Of a DNA stretch of 64,000 bases, positions 18,914 to 28,411 are shown piece by piece; position 1 is the stretch's first letter; each line of letters begins with the position of its first letter. The stretch is from Terriglobia bacterium (GTDB lineage Bacteria > Acidobacteriota > Terriglobia > Bryobacterales > Bryobacteraceae), in NCBI GenBank assembly GCA_021324615.1, contig JAJPIT010000031.1, positions 1-64,000 on the forward strand, written 5' to 3'. The notes under the pieces are model-generated. The model made no database searches and was not told the DNA's origin. It saw nothing but the letters and a program-made list of their open reading frames with translations. A program made the position numbers and the translations under genes.

Positions 18914-19774
18914 CTGGATCAAATCGGAAGGTCCGCGAAGCTCTCCGCCCTCCGGGTGGCTTTTCAAGGCGAGCTCGGCGCCTTCAGCCAGCAGGCGGTG
19001 GCCCAACTGGCCGGGCCGCGCGCGAAGCCGGTTGCGAAACAGCGGTTTGAGGACGTCTTCGGCGCGCTTGCCGCGGGGGAGGTGGACGCGGCGGCGCTGC
19101 CGATTGAAAATACGCTGGCCGGTTCGGTGCACGAAAACTACGATCTGCTGCTCAAATACGACTTCGAGATCACCGCGGAGACGAACGTCCGGATCGTGCA
19201 CCATCTGATCGCTCCGCCGGGCGCGAGTTTCTCCTCGATCCGGCGGGTCTTTTCGCATCCGGTGGCGCTCAATCAGTGCCGGGATTTTTTCGCCCGCCAC
19301 CGACGCCTGGAGCGGGTGCCGTTTTACGACACGGCGGGCAGCGTCAAAATGGTGATGGAGGAGAAGCCGGCCGGCGCCGCGGCCATCGCCTCCGAACTGG
19401 CCGCGAAGCTTTATGGCGCGAAAATCCTAAAGCGTGAAATTGAAGACGACCGGCGGAATTTCACGCGGTTTTTCCTGCTGGAAAAATCGGGCGCGGCGCC
19501 GCGCGGCCGCGGCGGGGAGTGGAAGACTTCGCTGGTGTTTTCGACGCGCAACACGCCGGGATCTTTGTTCCGGGCCCTGGGTGCGCTGGCGCTGCGCGAT
19601 CTGAATCTGGCGAAGATCGAATCCCGCCCCCGGCGCGGCAAACCTTGGGAATACATGTTTTATCTGGACGTTCGCGCGCATCGCGACGAGCCGCGAATGA
19701 AGAACGCGCTGTCGCATCTCGGCGAAGTCGCGGATTTTCTGCGGGTGCTGGGCAGTTACCGGGCCGCGCGCTGA
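18914..19774 (+). CDS. pheA: Prephenate dehydratase (PheA)
   Basis: Prephenate dehydratase converts prephenate to phenylpyruvate, the committed step to phenylalanine. The protein has the catalytic domain with FQGELGAFSQQA, AALPIENTLAGSVHENYDLL and the Thr-Arg-Phe signature NFTRFFLLE, followed by a C-terminal ACT domain for phenylalanine feedback (TPGSLFRALGALALRDLNLAKIESRP). It stands alone, without a chorismate mutase domain. The start is uncertain: GTG at 18956 removes part of the first strand and has no ribosome binding site, whereas a CTG at 18914 is preceded by AGAGGTGA and adds fourteen residues; a stop codon lies two codons before it. I prefer the rare CTG. The last 19 bases overlap the convergent exosortase gene. 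Confidence 0.9.
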   Translation: MDQIGRSAKLSALRVAFQGELGAFSQQAVAQLAGPRAKPVAKQRFEDVFGALAAGEVDAAALPIENTLAGSVHENYDLLLKYDFEITAETNVRIVHHLIAPPGASFSSIRRVFSHPVALNQCRDFFARHRRLERVPFYDTAGSVKMVMEEKPAGAAAIASELAAKLYGAKILKREIEDDRRNFTRFFLLEKSGAAPRGRGGEWKTSLVFSTRNTPGSLFRALGALALRDLNLAKIESRPRRGKPWEYMFYLDVRAHRDEPRMKNALSHLGEVADFLRVLGSYRAAR

Positions 19775-20646
19775 AGGCCGATCTTATAAATCCGGTTGAT
19801 CGTGTTGTGGAGGACCAGCAGCATCGCAAACGCCACCAGGAACACGATCCAGCCCTCCAGGGTGTGATAAAAGCCGTGCGCCAGTTCCGGGCTGACCTCG
19901 TCGCTGAGGATGCCCGTGAGGGTCACGCGCGCCGCGTTGGCCAGAATGGCGATCGGAACCACTCCGATCAGCAGCGCCCACCGCATCCACACCTTTTTGT
20001 CGAAAAAGTAAGAGTACACCAGCGCGAGAAACGACAGGCTGAGCAGGCTGCGGATCCCGCTGCAGGCCTCCGCCACCGATAAGGTCTGGCTGGCCAGGTG
20101 CAGCACGTTGCCGTCGCGCAGCACCGGGATGTTGAGCCAGCCCAGCGCCATTTCCGCCACGGAGCTGGCGAACAGTTGCAGCGGAAACGTCACCTGATTA
20201 TAGATCACCGCCGGAATCGGGATCATAAAGGGCAGCAGCAGCAGCGGAAACGACAGGACGCGCACGGCCGCGGTTCCGCCCAGCACCAGCAGCATTCCGG
20301 CCAGCGTAATCAGGATCGAAGTGCGCTGCAAAAACAGCTCCACTCCGAGGATGCCGATCACGCTTTGCAGCACGCCCCACAGCATGACCGCCACTCCCCA
20401 CCAGGCGGGTTTCCACTCCAGGGCGAGAAGTTCGGCGCGGCGCTGCCAGGCGATGTAGCCCGCCACCAGCGGCACCAGAAAACCGTGGCCCACATCCTCG
20501 TCGGTGGCCCACTGATTCACCAGACCCTTCCAGGTCGGGAAGTAAACGATCACCAGCAGCGCGGTAAACCAGCCGATCGCCGCCCAGGGCACGCCGCGAG
20601 ATTCGGCTGACGGCGGATGCTCCGGTAACGACGTGGTAGCCGCCAT
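19756..20646 (-). CDS. Exosortase/archaeosortase-family transpeptidase
   Basis: A 296-residue integral membrane protein with about eight helices. Exosortases recognise C-terminal sorting tags such as PEP-CTERM and process exported proteins during extracellular polysaccharide or glycoprotein assembly. The three conserved catalytic positions are present: Cys195 in EACSGIRSLL, Arg240 in NAARVTLTG and His261 in GFYHTLEGW. There is no fused EpsI domain. It is the third gene of a minus-strand operon with gmd and fcl, only 4 bases after the fcl stop, so its role is probably linked to a fucose-containing surface polymer. No PEP-CTERM-type tag was recognised on the proteins in this window. Confidence 0.88.
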   Translation of the reverse strand: MAATTSLPEHPPSAESRGVPWAAIGWFTALLVIVYFPTWKGLVNQWATDEDVGHGFLVPLVAGYIAWQRRAELLALEWKPAWWGVAVMLWGVLQSVIGILGVELFLQRTSILITLAGMLLVLGGTAAVRVLSFPLLLLPFMIPIPAVIYNQVTFPLQLFASSVAEMALGWLNIPVLRDGNVLHLASQTLSVAEACSGIRSLLSLSFLALVYSYFFDKKVWMRWALLIGVVPIAILANAARVTLTGILSDEVSPELAHGFYHTLEGWIVFLVAFAMLLVLHNTINRIYKIGLQRAAR

Positions 20647-20650
20647 GGCT

Positions 20651-21595
20651 TTATTTGACCACACTTTCCAGCGCCTGCGATTGAAACCACTGATACGTCC
20701 CGGCGATTCCCTGCCGCAGGGGGATGCGGGCCCGCCAGCCGAGGGAGTGAAGCCGCGAAACGTCCAGCAACTTACGAGGCGTGCCGTCAGGCTTGGAGGG
20801 ATCAAAGCGCAGCTCTCCCTGGAAGCCCACGATGGAGGCGACCAGCCCGGCCAGCTCGCGAATCGTGATATCTTCGCCGGCGCCCACGTTGATCATCTGA
20901 GGATCGTCATAGTGGAGCATCAGATGCAGTGCGGCGTCGGCCAGATCGTCGACGTGCAGAAACTCGCGGCGCGGCGAGCCGGTGCCCCAGATCACCACTT
21001 CTTTATCGCCCGCCACCTTCGCTTCGTGAAATTTTCGAATCAGCGCCGGAAGAACGTGCGAAGTCGCCAGATCGAAGTTGTCTTGCGGGCCGTAGAGATT
21101 GGTGGGCATCAGGCAGATGGCGCGAAATCCATACTGCGCGCGGTAGGCCTGCGCCATTTTGATGCCGGCGATCTTGGCGACGGCGTACCATTCATTGGTC
21201 GGCTCCAGCGGGCCGGTGAGAAGAGCGTCCTCGCGGATCGGCTGGGGAGCGAACTTGGGATAGATGCAGGAGGATCCCAGAAACAGAAATTTTTTCACGC
21301 CGGAGAGGCGCGCGGCTTCGATGGTGTTGGTTTGAATCGCCAGGTTATCGTAAATAAATTCGGCCGGGCGGCTGCTGTTGGCGAGAATGCCGCCGACTTT
21401 GGCGGCGGCGAGAAAGACGTACTCCGGCCGCTCGGCGGCGAAGAAGTCGCGCACCGCGCGCCCGTCGCGCAAATCGAGTTGCGAGCGGTCACGCAGGATC
21501 AGGTGGGAATAACCCGCCGCGGCCAGGCGCCGGCAGATGGCCGAGCCGACCAGCCCGCGGTGTCCGGCCACGAAGATCCGCGAATCCCGTTCCAT
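20651..21595 (-). CDS. fcl: GDP-L-fucose synthase
   Basis: This short-chain dehydrogenase epimerises and reduces GDP-4-keto-6-deoxymannose to GDP-L-fucose, using NADPH. The 314-residue product shows the Rossmann motif GHRGLVGSA near the N-terminus, the family-specific [17 protein letters not shown], the [13 protein letters not shown] segment, and the catalytic YAVAKIAG (YxxxK). Its ATG lies 3 bases after the gmd stop codon and its stop lies 4 bases before the exosortase start, so the three genes form a tight operon. Together with gmd it provides a complete route from GDP-mannose to GDP-L-fucose. Confidence 0.95.
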   Translation of the reverse strand: MERDSRIFVAGHRGLVGSAICRRLAAAGYSHLILRDRSQLDLRDGRAVRDFFAAERPEYVFLAAAKVGGILANSSRPAEFIYDNLAIQTNTIEAARLSGVKKFLFLGSSCIYPKFAPQPIREDALLTGPLEPTNEWYAVAKIAGIKMAQAYRAQYGFRAICLMPTNLYGPQDNFDLATSHVLPALIRKFHEAKVAGDKEVVIWGTGSPRREFLHVDDLADAALHLMLHYDDPQMINVGAGEDITIRELAGLVASIVGFQGELRFDPSKPDGTPRKLLDVSRLHSLGWRARIPLRQGIAGTYQWFQSQALESVVK

Positions 21596-21598
21596 GGA

Positions 21599-22645
21599 TT
21601 AACGATACGACGCCCCGCCCTGGCGCAGCAGGCTGTGGCCCGCCGCCACCAGCGTTTCTTCCTGGCGCGCCAGTTCCAGATCGTGATCAACCATCATCCG
21701 CACCAGCTCCTCGAAGGTGACCCGCGGGCGCCAACCCAGCCGCTCCCGCGCCTTGGACGCGTCGCCCAGCAGCACGTCCACTTCCGTGGGCCGGAAATAG
21801 CGCGGATCCGTTTCGACGCAATTCTTCCAGTTCACGCCGCAATAGTCCGCAGCGGTGTCCAGGAACTCGCGCACCGAGTGCGATTCACCGGTGGCGACCA
21901 CATAATCGTCCGGCGAAGGCTGCTGGAGCATCAGCCACATCGCTTCCACGTAATCGCCTGCGTATCCCCAATCGCGGCGCGCCTCGAGATTGCCGAGATA
22001 AAGCTTTTTCTGAAGACCCAGCTTGATCCGCGCCAGCGCCCGGGTGATCTTTCGGGTCACGAACGTTTCCCCGCGCCGCGGCGATTCGTGGTTGAACAGG
22101 ATGCCGTTGCAGATGAACAGGCCGTAAGCCTCGCGGTAGTTCACCGCGTACCAGTGCGCCGCGCATTTGCTCACCGCATATGGGCTGCGGGGATAAAACC
22201 GCGTGGATTCGTTCTGCGGCGGCGGCGCGGCCCCGAACATTTCCGACGATCCGGCCTGGTACATCCGCGGGGAGCGGCCCTGCCGGGCGTAGTCGCGCAC
22301 CGCTTCGAGGATCCGCAGCGTTCCGGTGGCCACCACATCGGCGGTGTACTCAGCCTGATCGAAGCTGACGCGCACGTGCGACTGCGCGGCGAGGTTATAC
22401 ACCTCATCGGGCTGCGCTCTTTCCAGAATATGGCGGAATCCGGTGCCGTCGGAAACGTCGCCATAATGAAGGAACAGGCCGACGCCGGCCTCGTGCTGAT
22501 CCTTATAGATCGCCTCCAGACGCTCCGTGTTGAACGTCGAGGCGCGGCGGACAATGCCGTGCACCTGATAGCCTTTGGCCAGGAGAAATTCGGCCAGAAA
22601 CGATCCGTCCTGGCCCGTAATGCCGGTAATCAGCGCTCTTTTCAT
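21599..22645 (-). CDS. gmd: GDP-mannose 4,6-dehydratase
   Basis: Gmd removes water from GDP-D-mannose to give GDP-4-keto-6-deoxymannose, the first step to GDP-L-fucose. The 348-residue protein starts [20 protein letters not shown] with the nucleotide-binding GxxGxxG, and contains [12 protein letters not shown], the catalytic AGSSEMFG, and [13 protein letters not shown] (YxxxK), with [18 protein letters not shown] typical of Gmd. ATG 22645 was chosen over an upstream start because it begins the Rossmann strand. It heads the gmd-fcl-exosortase operon and is divergent from the XRE/PBP regulator, with 61 bp between the two start codons. Confidence 0.96.
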   Translation of the reverse strand: MKRALITGITGQDGSFLAEFLLAKGYQVHGIVRRASTFNTERLEAIYKDQHEAGVGLFLHYGDVSDGTGFRHILERAQPDEVYNLAAQSHVRVSFDQAEYTADVVATGTLRILEAVRDYARQGRSPRMYQAGSSEMFGAAPPPQNESTRFYPRSPYAVSKCAAHWYAVNYREAYGLFICNGILFNHESPRRGETFVTRKITRALARIKLGLQKKLYLGNLEARRDWGYAGDYVEAMWLMLQQPSPDDYVVATGESHSVREFLDTAADYCGVNWKNCVETDPRYFRPTEVDVLLGDASKARERLGWRPRVTFEELVRMMVDHDLELARQEETLVAAGHSLLRQGGASYR

Positions 22646-22673
22646 CGGATATGCTGCGCGGCGGCTTGAGTCA

Positions 22674-22679
22674 ATCATA
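22674..22679 (-). promoter_or_regulatory. -10 box of the gmd operon
   Basis: TATGAT on the minus strand, 28 bases before the gmd ATG; TTCAGT lies 17 bases further upstream as a weak -35. It overlaps the region just upstream of the divergent regulator gene. Confidence 0.4.
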
Positions 22680-22706
22680 GCGCGTCCGGATGCGACACTG
22701 AAAATA

Positions 22707-23828
22707 ATGGAGACACGAACGCGGCTTCAGGAAGTTCGCAAAAAGAGGGCGATCGGCGCGGCGCGGCTCGCCGAACTGGCGCAGGTGAGCCGCCAGACGA
22801 TTTATGCGATCGAGGCCGGCGATTATGTGCCCAACACCGCCCTGGCCCTGCAACTGGCGCGCATTCTGGAGGTGAAGGTCGAAGATCTGTTCGAGCTGGA
22901 GCCCGACGCGCCGCCCCCGCCGCGAATCCTGGAGGCGGAGCTGATCGCCCGCGAGGGCCCCCACCGGCCGGGCCAGCCGGTGCAGTTATGCAAGGTGGGG
23001 CGCCGGCTGGTGGGAATTTCCGCGGCGCCGCAGCCGGCCACGCTTCCGCTCGCCGACGGAGTGATCGCGCAGGCGGCGGGCAAGCACGGGCCGGCCAGAA
23101 TCCAGGTGTTTCAGAATGACGCCGTCGAGGCGAATCGTTTGCTCATCGCCGGCTGCGACCCCGGAATGTCGCTGCTGGCGCAGCATCTGGCAAGGTTTGA
23201 CAACATCGATCTGGTGATTGCGCCAGCCTCCAGCCGCCAGGCGCTCGAATGGTTGAAGCGCGGCCTGGTGCACGTCGCTGGCACCCACCTGCGGGACCGC
23301 GACAGCGGCGAATTCAACACTCCCGCGGTCCGCCGCATGTTCCCCAAGGGCGGAGCGAAGATGGTGACGTTTGCGATCTGGGAACAGGGTCTGCTGATGG
23401 CGCCCGGCAACCCGAAGAAGATTCGCCGCGTCGCGGATCTGAAGCGGAACAACGTGCGAATCGTGAACCGGGAAGAGGGCGCGGGCAGCCGCGAACTGCT
23501 CGACGCGGAACTGGCATCGGCCGGAATCGCCGCCGGCGAGGTCGCCGGCTATGAACAGATCGCGCGAGGCCATCTGGCCGCGGCGGCGGCGGTGAGCGCG
23601 GGACAGGCGGATTGCTGCATCGCAACCCGCGCCGCCGCGCGGGCCTTCGGCCTGGACTTTATCCCGCTGTCGAGCGAACGCTATGATCTGGTGATCGCGC
23701 GCGCCTTCGTCAAAACTCCCGCCGTGGGGGCGCTGCTGGATGCGCTGAACCGGGCCTCGCTCAAGCGAAATTTAGAGACGCTCGCCGGTTACGACACCAG
23801 CCGCACCGGCCAGGTGCTGCTGTCCTGA
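22707..23828 (+). CDS. XRE-family regulator with periplasmic-binding-protein-like domain
   Basis: A 373-residue cytosolic regulator. Residues 1-65 are a Cro/CI helix-turn-helix ([23 protein letters not shown]). The rest, from about residue 120, is a type-2 periplasmic-binding-protein-like domain of the PBP_like kind (PF12727 type) found in regulators linked to molybdate and molybdopterin metabolism, with phrases such as [22 protein letters not shown] and [12 protein letters not shown]. No signal peptide is present, so the binding domain works in the cytoplasm as a ligand sensor. The ATG follows GACACT by nine bases. Its divergent neighbour is gmd; whether it controls that operon is unknown. 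Its stop lies 22 bp from the convergent receptor gene. Confidence 0.85.
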   Translation: METRTRLQEVRKKRAIGAARLAELAQVSRQTIYAIEAGDYVPNTALALQLARILEVKVEDLFELEPDAPPPPRILEAELIAREGPHRPGQPVQLCKVGRRLVGISAAPQPATLPLADGVIAQAAGKHGPARIQVFQNDAVEANRLLIAGCDPGMSLLAQHLARFDNIDLVIAPASSRQALEWLKRGLVHVAGTHLRDRDSGEFNTPAVRRMFPKGGAKMVTFAIWEQGLLMAPGNPKKIRRVADLKRNNVRIVNREEGAGSRELLDAELASAGIAAGEVAGYEQIARGHLAAAAAVSAGQADCCIATRAAARAFGLDFIPLSSERYDLVIARAFVKTPAVGALLDALNRASLKRNLETLAGYDTSRTGQVLLS

Positions 23829-23850
23829 CCTGGGCAGAGACGGCGCAAGG

Positions 23851-26800
23851 TCACCAAAGCAGCTTCAACCCGAACTGGATCTGCCGCGAAGTGGTCGATG
23901 TGCTGGTGACCAGCCCGGCGGTGGGGGAGACGCCGGAAGGCGTGAACACCACCGCGTTCGGGGTATTGAAATTGGGATGGTTCAGCAGGTTGAAAAACTC
24001 GGCCCGCAACTGGCTTCTGAGTCTCTCGCCGTGGCGGGTCTCCTTGATCATCGAAAAGTCCCACGCCGCCAGGCCCGGTCCGGGCAGCGTGTCCCGTCCC
24101 AGGTTTCCGTAAAATCCGCTGTTATTCGGCGGAGCTAAAAACGCGGCGGGATTGAACCACTGATTCGGACTACCGAGGATAACCTGGCCGTGAAAATTCG
24201 GATTCACGAAGGGCCGGACGGGATTCTTGGTGTCTCCGTTGTTGGAGGGGTTATAGCTCAGTTGGGGAGTGAAGGGAAATCCACCCTGAAAGGTGAGGAT
24301 GGAGTTGACGGTCCAGCCGCCGGCGAAAAGGTTGCGCCTGGCCCACGGGAACGAGTAACTGGCGTGAAATACGGCGACGTTTCGAACGTCGAAGTTCGCC
24401 AGGCCCCAATCGGATCGGAGATTAAAAGGATTGGAAGCAAGGGCGGGTTCACCGCCGGAAGTGGTCGAGTTCGGCGAATCTCCATCGTCGAGTGTCTTGG
24501 AGCGGGTATACACTCCGCGCACGTTCAGATTCTTGCTGAAGCGGTGATTGAGATCGATCTGAAGCGAATTGTAGCTGCTCACGCCTTCGGAAAAATAGGT
24601 CCAGGTGTTGCCCAGCGAGGGATTCGCCTTGGTCGAAGTAGGGACATAGTAAGTTCCCGCGGGAACCGGCGTGCCGGCGATTCCCGCCGGGAAGTTGTTG
24701 GGGTAGACCGCCGGACAAGGCGAGGCGGGACAGATCACGGGAAATGGCTCATTCGCGTCGATCCCAATGAGTTGGTGATATCCATGAGATCCGACATACC
24801 CGACGGTCAGCAAAGTATTCGCGCTCAGCTCCTGCTCAATGCGGAGTGAGTAGGAAATGAGAGTGGGAGTATAAAGGTCCGGCTGAACTCCGCCGGGGAC
24901 TAACTTCGCCGCGGCGGGAACTACGGATCGATTCAGAGGAAGCTGCGAAACAGGAACATTGGCGACACTGTAAGTCGGATCAAAGGGCGCGTTCTGATCG
25001 GTGCGGTAGCCCAGCGCGTCCTGAAGGTCGTTATAGATGCCGAATCCCAGGCGGATCACGGTGCGCTCGCGGATGGGCTGCCAGGCCAGGCCGGCTCTGG
25101 GCTGGGGAAGAAATTTTGCGCGGTTCACCGTAAAATCGGAGCTGCCGATGCTGGGCTGCGAGGAGATGACGCCGTTCGGATAAGTATAGTTCGCCGCGCG
25201 GCCGTGAGCTTCATTCCATCCGGTAGTGAATTCGCCGCGGAAACCGAGCGAGAGAGTCAGCCGCGGAGTCACTTTGATCGCATCCTGCACGAAACCCGCG
25301 CCAAACAGCGACCGCCAGCCGAGCGGCGTCGAAGCGGGATCATAGAGAAATGTTGCAATGGTGCCTTGCAGCAAAGTTTGCAGGCTGGTGAATGTCGCCT
25401 GTCCATACTGGCTGAGAGCGAGGTTCTCATTCGATTGCAGGCGCTGAAACCAGGCTCCGGCGGTGAGCTGGTGGCGGCCGAAAGTGACCTGGATCTGATC
25501 TTCGTAAGTGAACAGATTGCGCGCCACCGGCAGGTTGCTGCCGTTGTTGCTTCCGGCAAGACTCAACTGCGCGGCGGGATTGGACGCCGAGCTTCCGCCC
25601 ACCACCAGGGCGCCGATTTGAGCGCCGCTCAGAAAACCGGGAAGGCTCGCCGCGGGCGATCCTGGCGTCGGTTCGCCGGTGAAATAATATCCCGCGCGCG
25701 AGTAGCCCAGTCTGGCCGTGTTCACGGCCGATGGAGAGAGGACGCGGGTCTCTTCGAGCGTCGCCACCTGCTCGCGGAGGCTCGCCAGATCCGTGCTGTA
25801 GGAATTGGTGCTGGTGGGCGTGACGTCGGCGCTGTCGTCGATGGTGTAGCTGGCGCTGAGGGAATCCCGCTGGGAGAAAATATGATCCAGCCGCGCGGTG
25901 CCGAAGTCGTCGCGGATGGTTTGCAGCGGGTTATTGAAAACTTCCGCGATGCCTCCGAAATCCGGCGCTCCCGGCGGCGGGGCGGGCCAGGCATTGATCA
26001 GCGGGGAAACGCCGACAAACGCCAGTCCGGACGGCGAACACGACGGGGGCGCGGGGCTGATCAGAGCGCAGGGCAGATATCCGGCCCGGGCGTTGTTGTC
26101 CGGAACCAGATCGACTCCGGTCTGGTGCAGGTGCTGTTCCAGCCCTTCGAAGTTGACGAAGTAGAACGTCCGGTCCTTGCGGAGGGGGCCGCCCAGCGAG
26201 CCGCCGAACTGATTCCGCTCGAATCCCGGAGCGGAGCCGGCGTCGAAGAAGTTGCGCGCGTCAAGGGCGTTGTTGCGCAGGAATTCATACAACGATCCGT
26301 GCAGCACATTGCCGCCGGACTGGGTCACAATCAGCACCTGCGCGCCGGGACGCTTGCCGTATTCGGCGCTGTAGGTGTCGGTGAGCACGTTGAATTCGCG
26401 GACCGCATCCACGCCCAGCAGCTCCTGGCTGGTGCCGCCGGGCTGCATGTTGTTTTCCGCGGCGCCGGTGAACTCCACGCCATTCAACAGGTACAGGTTC
26501 TGCTGCGGCCGGTTGCCGGACACGGCGAAGTTGTTCCCGTTGGTTGAGTTGGAAACACCCACGCCGCCGGTTTTCTCCCAGGTGAAGTTGACCACTCCCG
26601 GATTGAGCGTCAGCAGCTCGTCGTAGCTGCGCCCGTTGAGCGGAAGATCGCGGATCTCCCTTTCGCCCACCAGGCCGGCAACAGGGGCCGCACCCGTGCC
26701 GAGCAGCGGCGCGTCGGCGCTGACCGTCACCTGCTGGTTCGATTCGCCCAGGCTGAGGCGAAGATCGACCGCCGCTTCCTGCCCCACCGCCAGACGCACG

Positions 26801-27060
26801 CCGGTTCGCACCGTTTCGGCAAAACCCTGCTTGCGCGCGCGGATTTCATAGACGCCGGCCGGCAGGGAGCCGGCCTCATACCAGCCCTGGCCGTTGGAAA
26901 CGGTGGCCCGCACCGCGCCCTGATCGAGGTTCACGATGGTGACCGAAGCGCCGGAGACGGCGGCTCCGGAAGGGTCGGTGATGGTTCCCGAGATCACCCC
27001 GAAAACCTGCGCCTGGAGCGAGGCGGCGAAACAAGCAAGCAGTGCCGGACGAAGCGTCAT
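23851..27060 (-). CDS. Oar-like TonB-dependent receptor with carboxypeptidase-regulatory domain
   Basis: A 1069-residue outer-membrane protein. After a signal peptide (1-18), residues 20-105 form a carboxypeptidase-regulatory-like beta domain (GTITDPSGAAVSGASVTIVN), followed by a plug-like region (about 130-230, REIRDLPLNGRSYDELLTLNPG) and a long beta-barrel with repeated aromatic strands, ending FGLKLLW, a typical barrel C-terminus. This is the Oar/SusC-like class greatly expanded in Acidobacteriota; substrates are usually unknown. A clear TonB box was not identified. ATG 27060 follows a TATACT by nine bases. It is convergent with the XRE/PBP gene and lies 47 bases downstream of glgC. Confidence 0.88.
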   Translation of the reverse strand: MTLRPALLACFAASLQAQVFGVISGTITDPSGAAVSGASVTIVNLDQGAVRATVSNGQGWYEAGSLPAGVYEIRARKQGFAETVRTGVRLAVGQEAAVDLRLSLGESNQQVTVSADAPLLGTGAAPVAGLVGEREIRDLPLNGRSYDELLTLNPGVVNFTWEKTGGVGVSNSTNGNNFAVSGNRPQQNLYLLNGVEFTGAAENNMQPGGTSQELLGVDAVREFNVLTDTYSAEYGKRPGAQVLIVTQSGGNVLHGSLYEFLRNNALDARNFFDAGSAPGFERNQFGGSLGGPLRKDRTFYFVNFEGLEQHLHQTGVDLVPDNNARAGYLPCALISPAPPSCSPSGLAFVGVSPLINAWPAPPPGAPDFGGIAEVFNNPLQTIRDDFGTARLDHIFSQRDSLSASYTIDDSADVTPTSTNSYSTDLASLREQVATLEETRVLSPSAVNTARLGYSRAGYYFTGEPTPGSPAASLPGFLSGAQIGALVVGGSSASNPAAQLSLAGSNNGSNLPVARNLFTYEDQIQVTFGRHQLTAGAWFQRLQSNENLALSQYGQATFTSLQTLLQGTIATFLYDPASTPLGWRSLFGAGFVQDAIKVTPRLTLSLGFRGEFTTGWNEAHGRAANYTYPNGVISSQPSIGSSDFTVNRAKFLPQPRAGLAWQPIRERTVIRLGFGIYNDLQDALGYRTDQNAPFDPTYSVANVPVSQLPLNRSVVPAAAKLVPGGVQPDLYTPTLISYSLRIEQELSANTLLTVGYVGSHGYHQLIGIDANEPFPVICPASPCPAVYPNNFPAGIAGTPVPAGTYYVPTSTKANPSLGNTWTYFSEGVSSYNSLQIDLNHRFSKNLNVRGVYTRSKTLDDGDSPNSTTSGGEPALASNPFNLRSDWGLANFDVRNVAVFHASYSFPWARRNLFAGGWTVNSILTFQGGFPFTPQLSYNPSNNGDTKNPVRPFVNPNFHGQVILGSPNQWFNPAAFLAPPNNSGFYGNLGRDTLPGPGLAAWDFSMIKETRHGERLRSQLRAEFFNLLNHPNFNTPNAVVFTPSGVSPTAGLVTSTSTTSRQIQFGLKLLW

Positions 27061-27107
27061 CGTCCGACCAGTATACACGACAATGTCGCCTAACAGAGAC
27101 GAATGGC

Positions 27108-28361
27108 TTACACCAGCACGGAGGCGACTTCCACCAGGGAGCGATGCCCCTCCATCACCACGATGCCGCTTTCGGTGACGTGATAGAGCTGGCGGTCGCG
27201 ATCGAGATCGTAGCCGATCGCGCCATCCTCGGGAATGTGCACGTTCTTGTCGAGGATGGCCCGCCGCACGCGCGCCCGGCGGCCGATATCGACGTTATCG
27301 AACAGAATGGAATCCTCCACCACGGCGCCGGAGTGCACGCGCACGCCGCGCCCCAGAACGGAGTTCCGCACGATGCCGCCAGACAGAATCGTGCCGCCGG
27401 AGACGATGGAGTCAATGGCCATCCCGCGCCGCCCCTGCTCGTCGAAGATGAATTTCGCGGGCGCGTCGGAATAGCTGGCGGTGCGCAGCGGCCATTGGCG
27501 GTTATAAAGGTTCAGAGCCGGCGTCACCGAGCGAAGATCCATATTGGCTTCGAAAAACGAGTCGATGGTTCCCACGTCGCGCCAATAGGGCTGCTGCGTC
27601 AGCGGATCGCCGGGAATGCGGTTGGTCTGAAAATCGTAGGCGAACATCTGCGCACGCCCCACCAGCGACGGCAAAATATCGCGCCCGAAGTCGTGCGAGC
27701 TGTTCTCATTCCGCGCGTCGGCGTGCAGTTCCCGCAGCAGCACGTTGGTGGAAAAAATATAGTTGCCCATGGAGGCGAAAACTTCGCCCGGATTGCCGGG
27801 GATCGAAGGCGCATCGGCCCGCTTTTCGTGAAACGCCAGCACCGAGGCGTCCGGCGCGGTTTCGATCACGCCAAACTCGGATGCATACTGGCGGGGCATG
27901 GGAATCGCCGCGATGGTCGCCTCCGCGCGCTTGTGCATGTGGTATTCGAGCATTTCCCGGATGTTCATCCGGTAAATGTGATCGGCGCCGAAGATGATCA
28001 CGAAATCCGGATCGGCCTGCTCGATGAGATTGATGTTCTGATAGATCGCGTCGGCCGTGCCGCGGTACCAGTCCTCGCCCGGCGAGCGCATCTGCGCCGG
28101 CACCGGAATGATAAAGTGCTGCTTCAGCAGGCTGCTCATTTCCCAGCCGTCGCGCAGATGTTGCAGCAGGCTCTGGCTCTTGAACTGGATCAGCACGTAG
28201 ATCGAGTAGAAGCCGGAGTTGATCAGGTTGCTGAGGACGAAATCGATGATCCGGTAGCGGCCTCCGAAGGGCACCGCCGGCTTGGCCCGTTCCTTGGTCA
28301 ACGGATACAGGCGGGTACCCTTTCCTCCCGCCAGCACAAAGGCAAGCACGCGAACTTGCAT
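27108..28361 (-). CDS. glgC: Glucose-1-phosphate adenylyltransferase
   Basis: GlgC makes ADP-glucose from ATP and glucose-1-phosphate, the regulated step of bacterial glycogen synthesis. The 417-residue protein has the nucleotidyltransferase signature VLAGGKGTRLYPLTKERAKP, the GTADAIYQN and FGADHIYRM active-site stretches, and a C-terminal left-handed beta-helix (VSGGTILSGGIVRNSVLGRGV). Start ATG 28361 has CACAAT seven bases upstream, a possible leaderless promoter. No other glycogen genes are adjacent. It lies 50 bp after the preceding membrane-anchored protein on the same strand. Confidence 0.95.
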   Translation of the reverse strand: MQVRVLAFVLAGGKGTRLYPLTKERAKPAVPFGGRYRIIDFVLSNLINSGFYSIYVLIQFKSQSLLQHLRDGWEMSSLLKQHFIIPVPAQMRSPGEDWYRGTADAIYQNINLIEQADPDFVIIFGADHIYRMNIREMLEYHMHKRAEATIAAIPMPRQYASEFGVIETAPDASVLAFHEKRADAPSIPGNPGEVFASMGNYIFSTNVLLRELHADARNENSSHDFGRDILPSLVGRAQMFAYDFQTNRIPGDPLTQQPYWRDVGTIDSFFEANMDLRSVTPALNLYNRQWPLRTASYSDAPAKFIFDEQGRRGMAIDSIVSGGTILSGGIVRNSVLGRGVRVHSGAVVEDSILFDNVDIGRRARVRRAILDKNVHIPEDGAIGYDLDRDRQLYHVTESGIVVMEGHRSLVEVASVLV

Positions 28362-28411
28362 CGGCCTTATTGTGGCAAAAATCAGGCCCGGCCCGTCAGC
28401 AAGGGCGTTAT

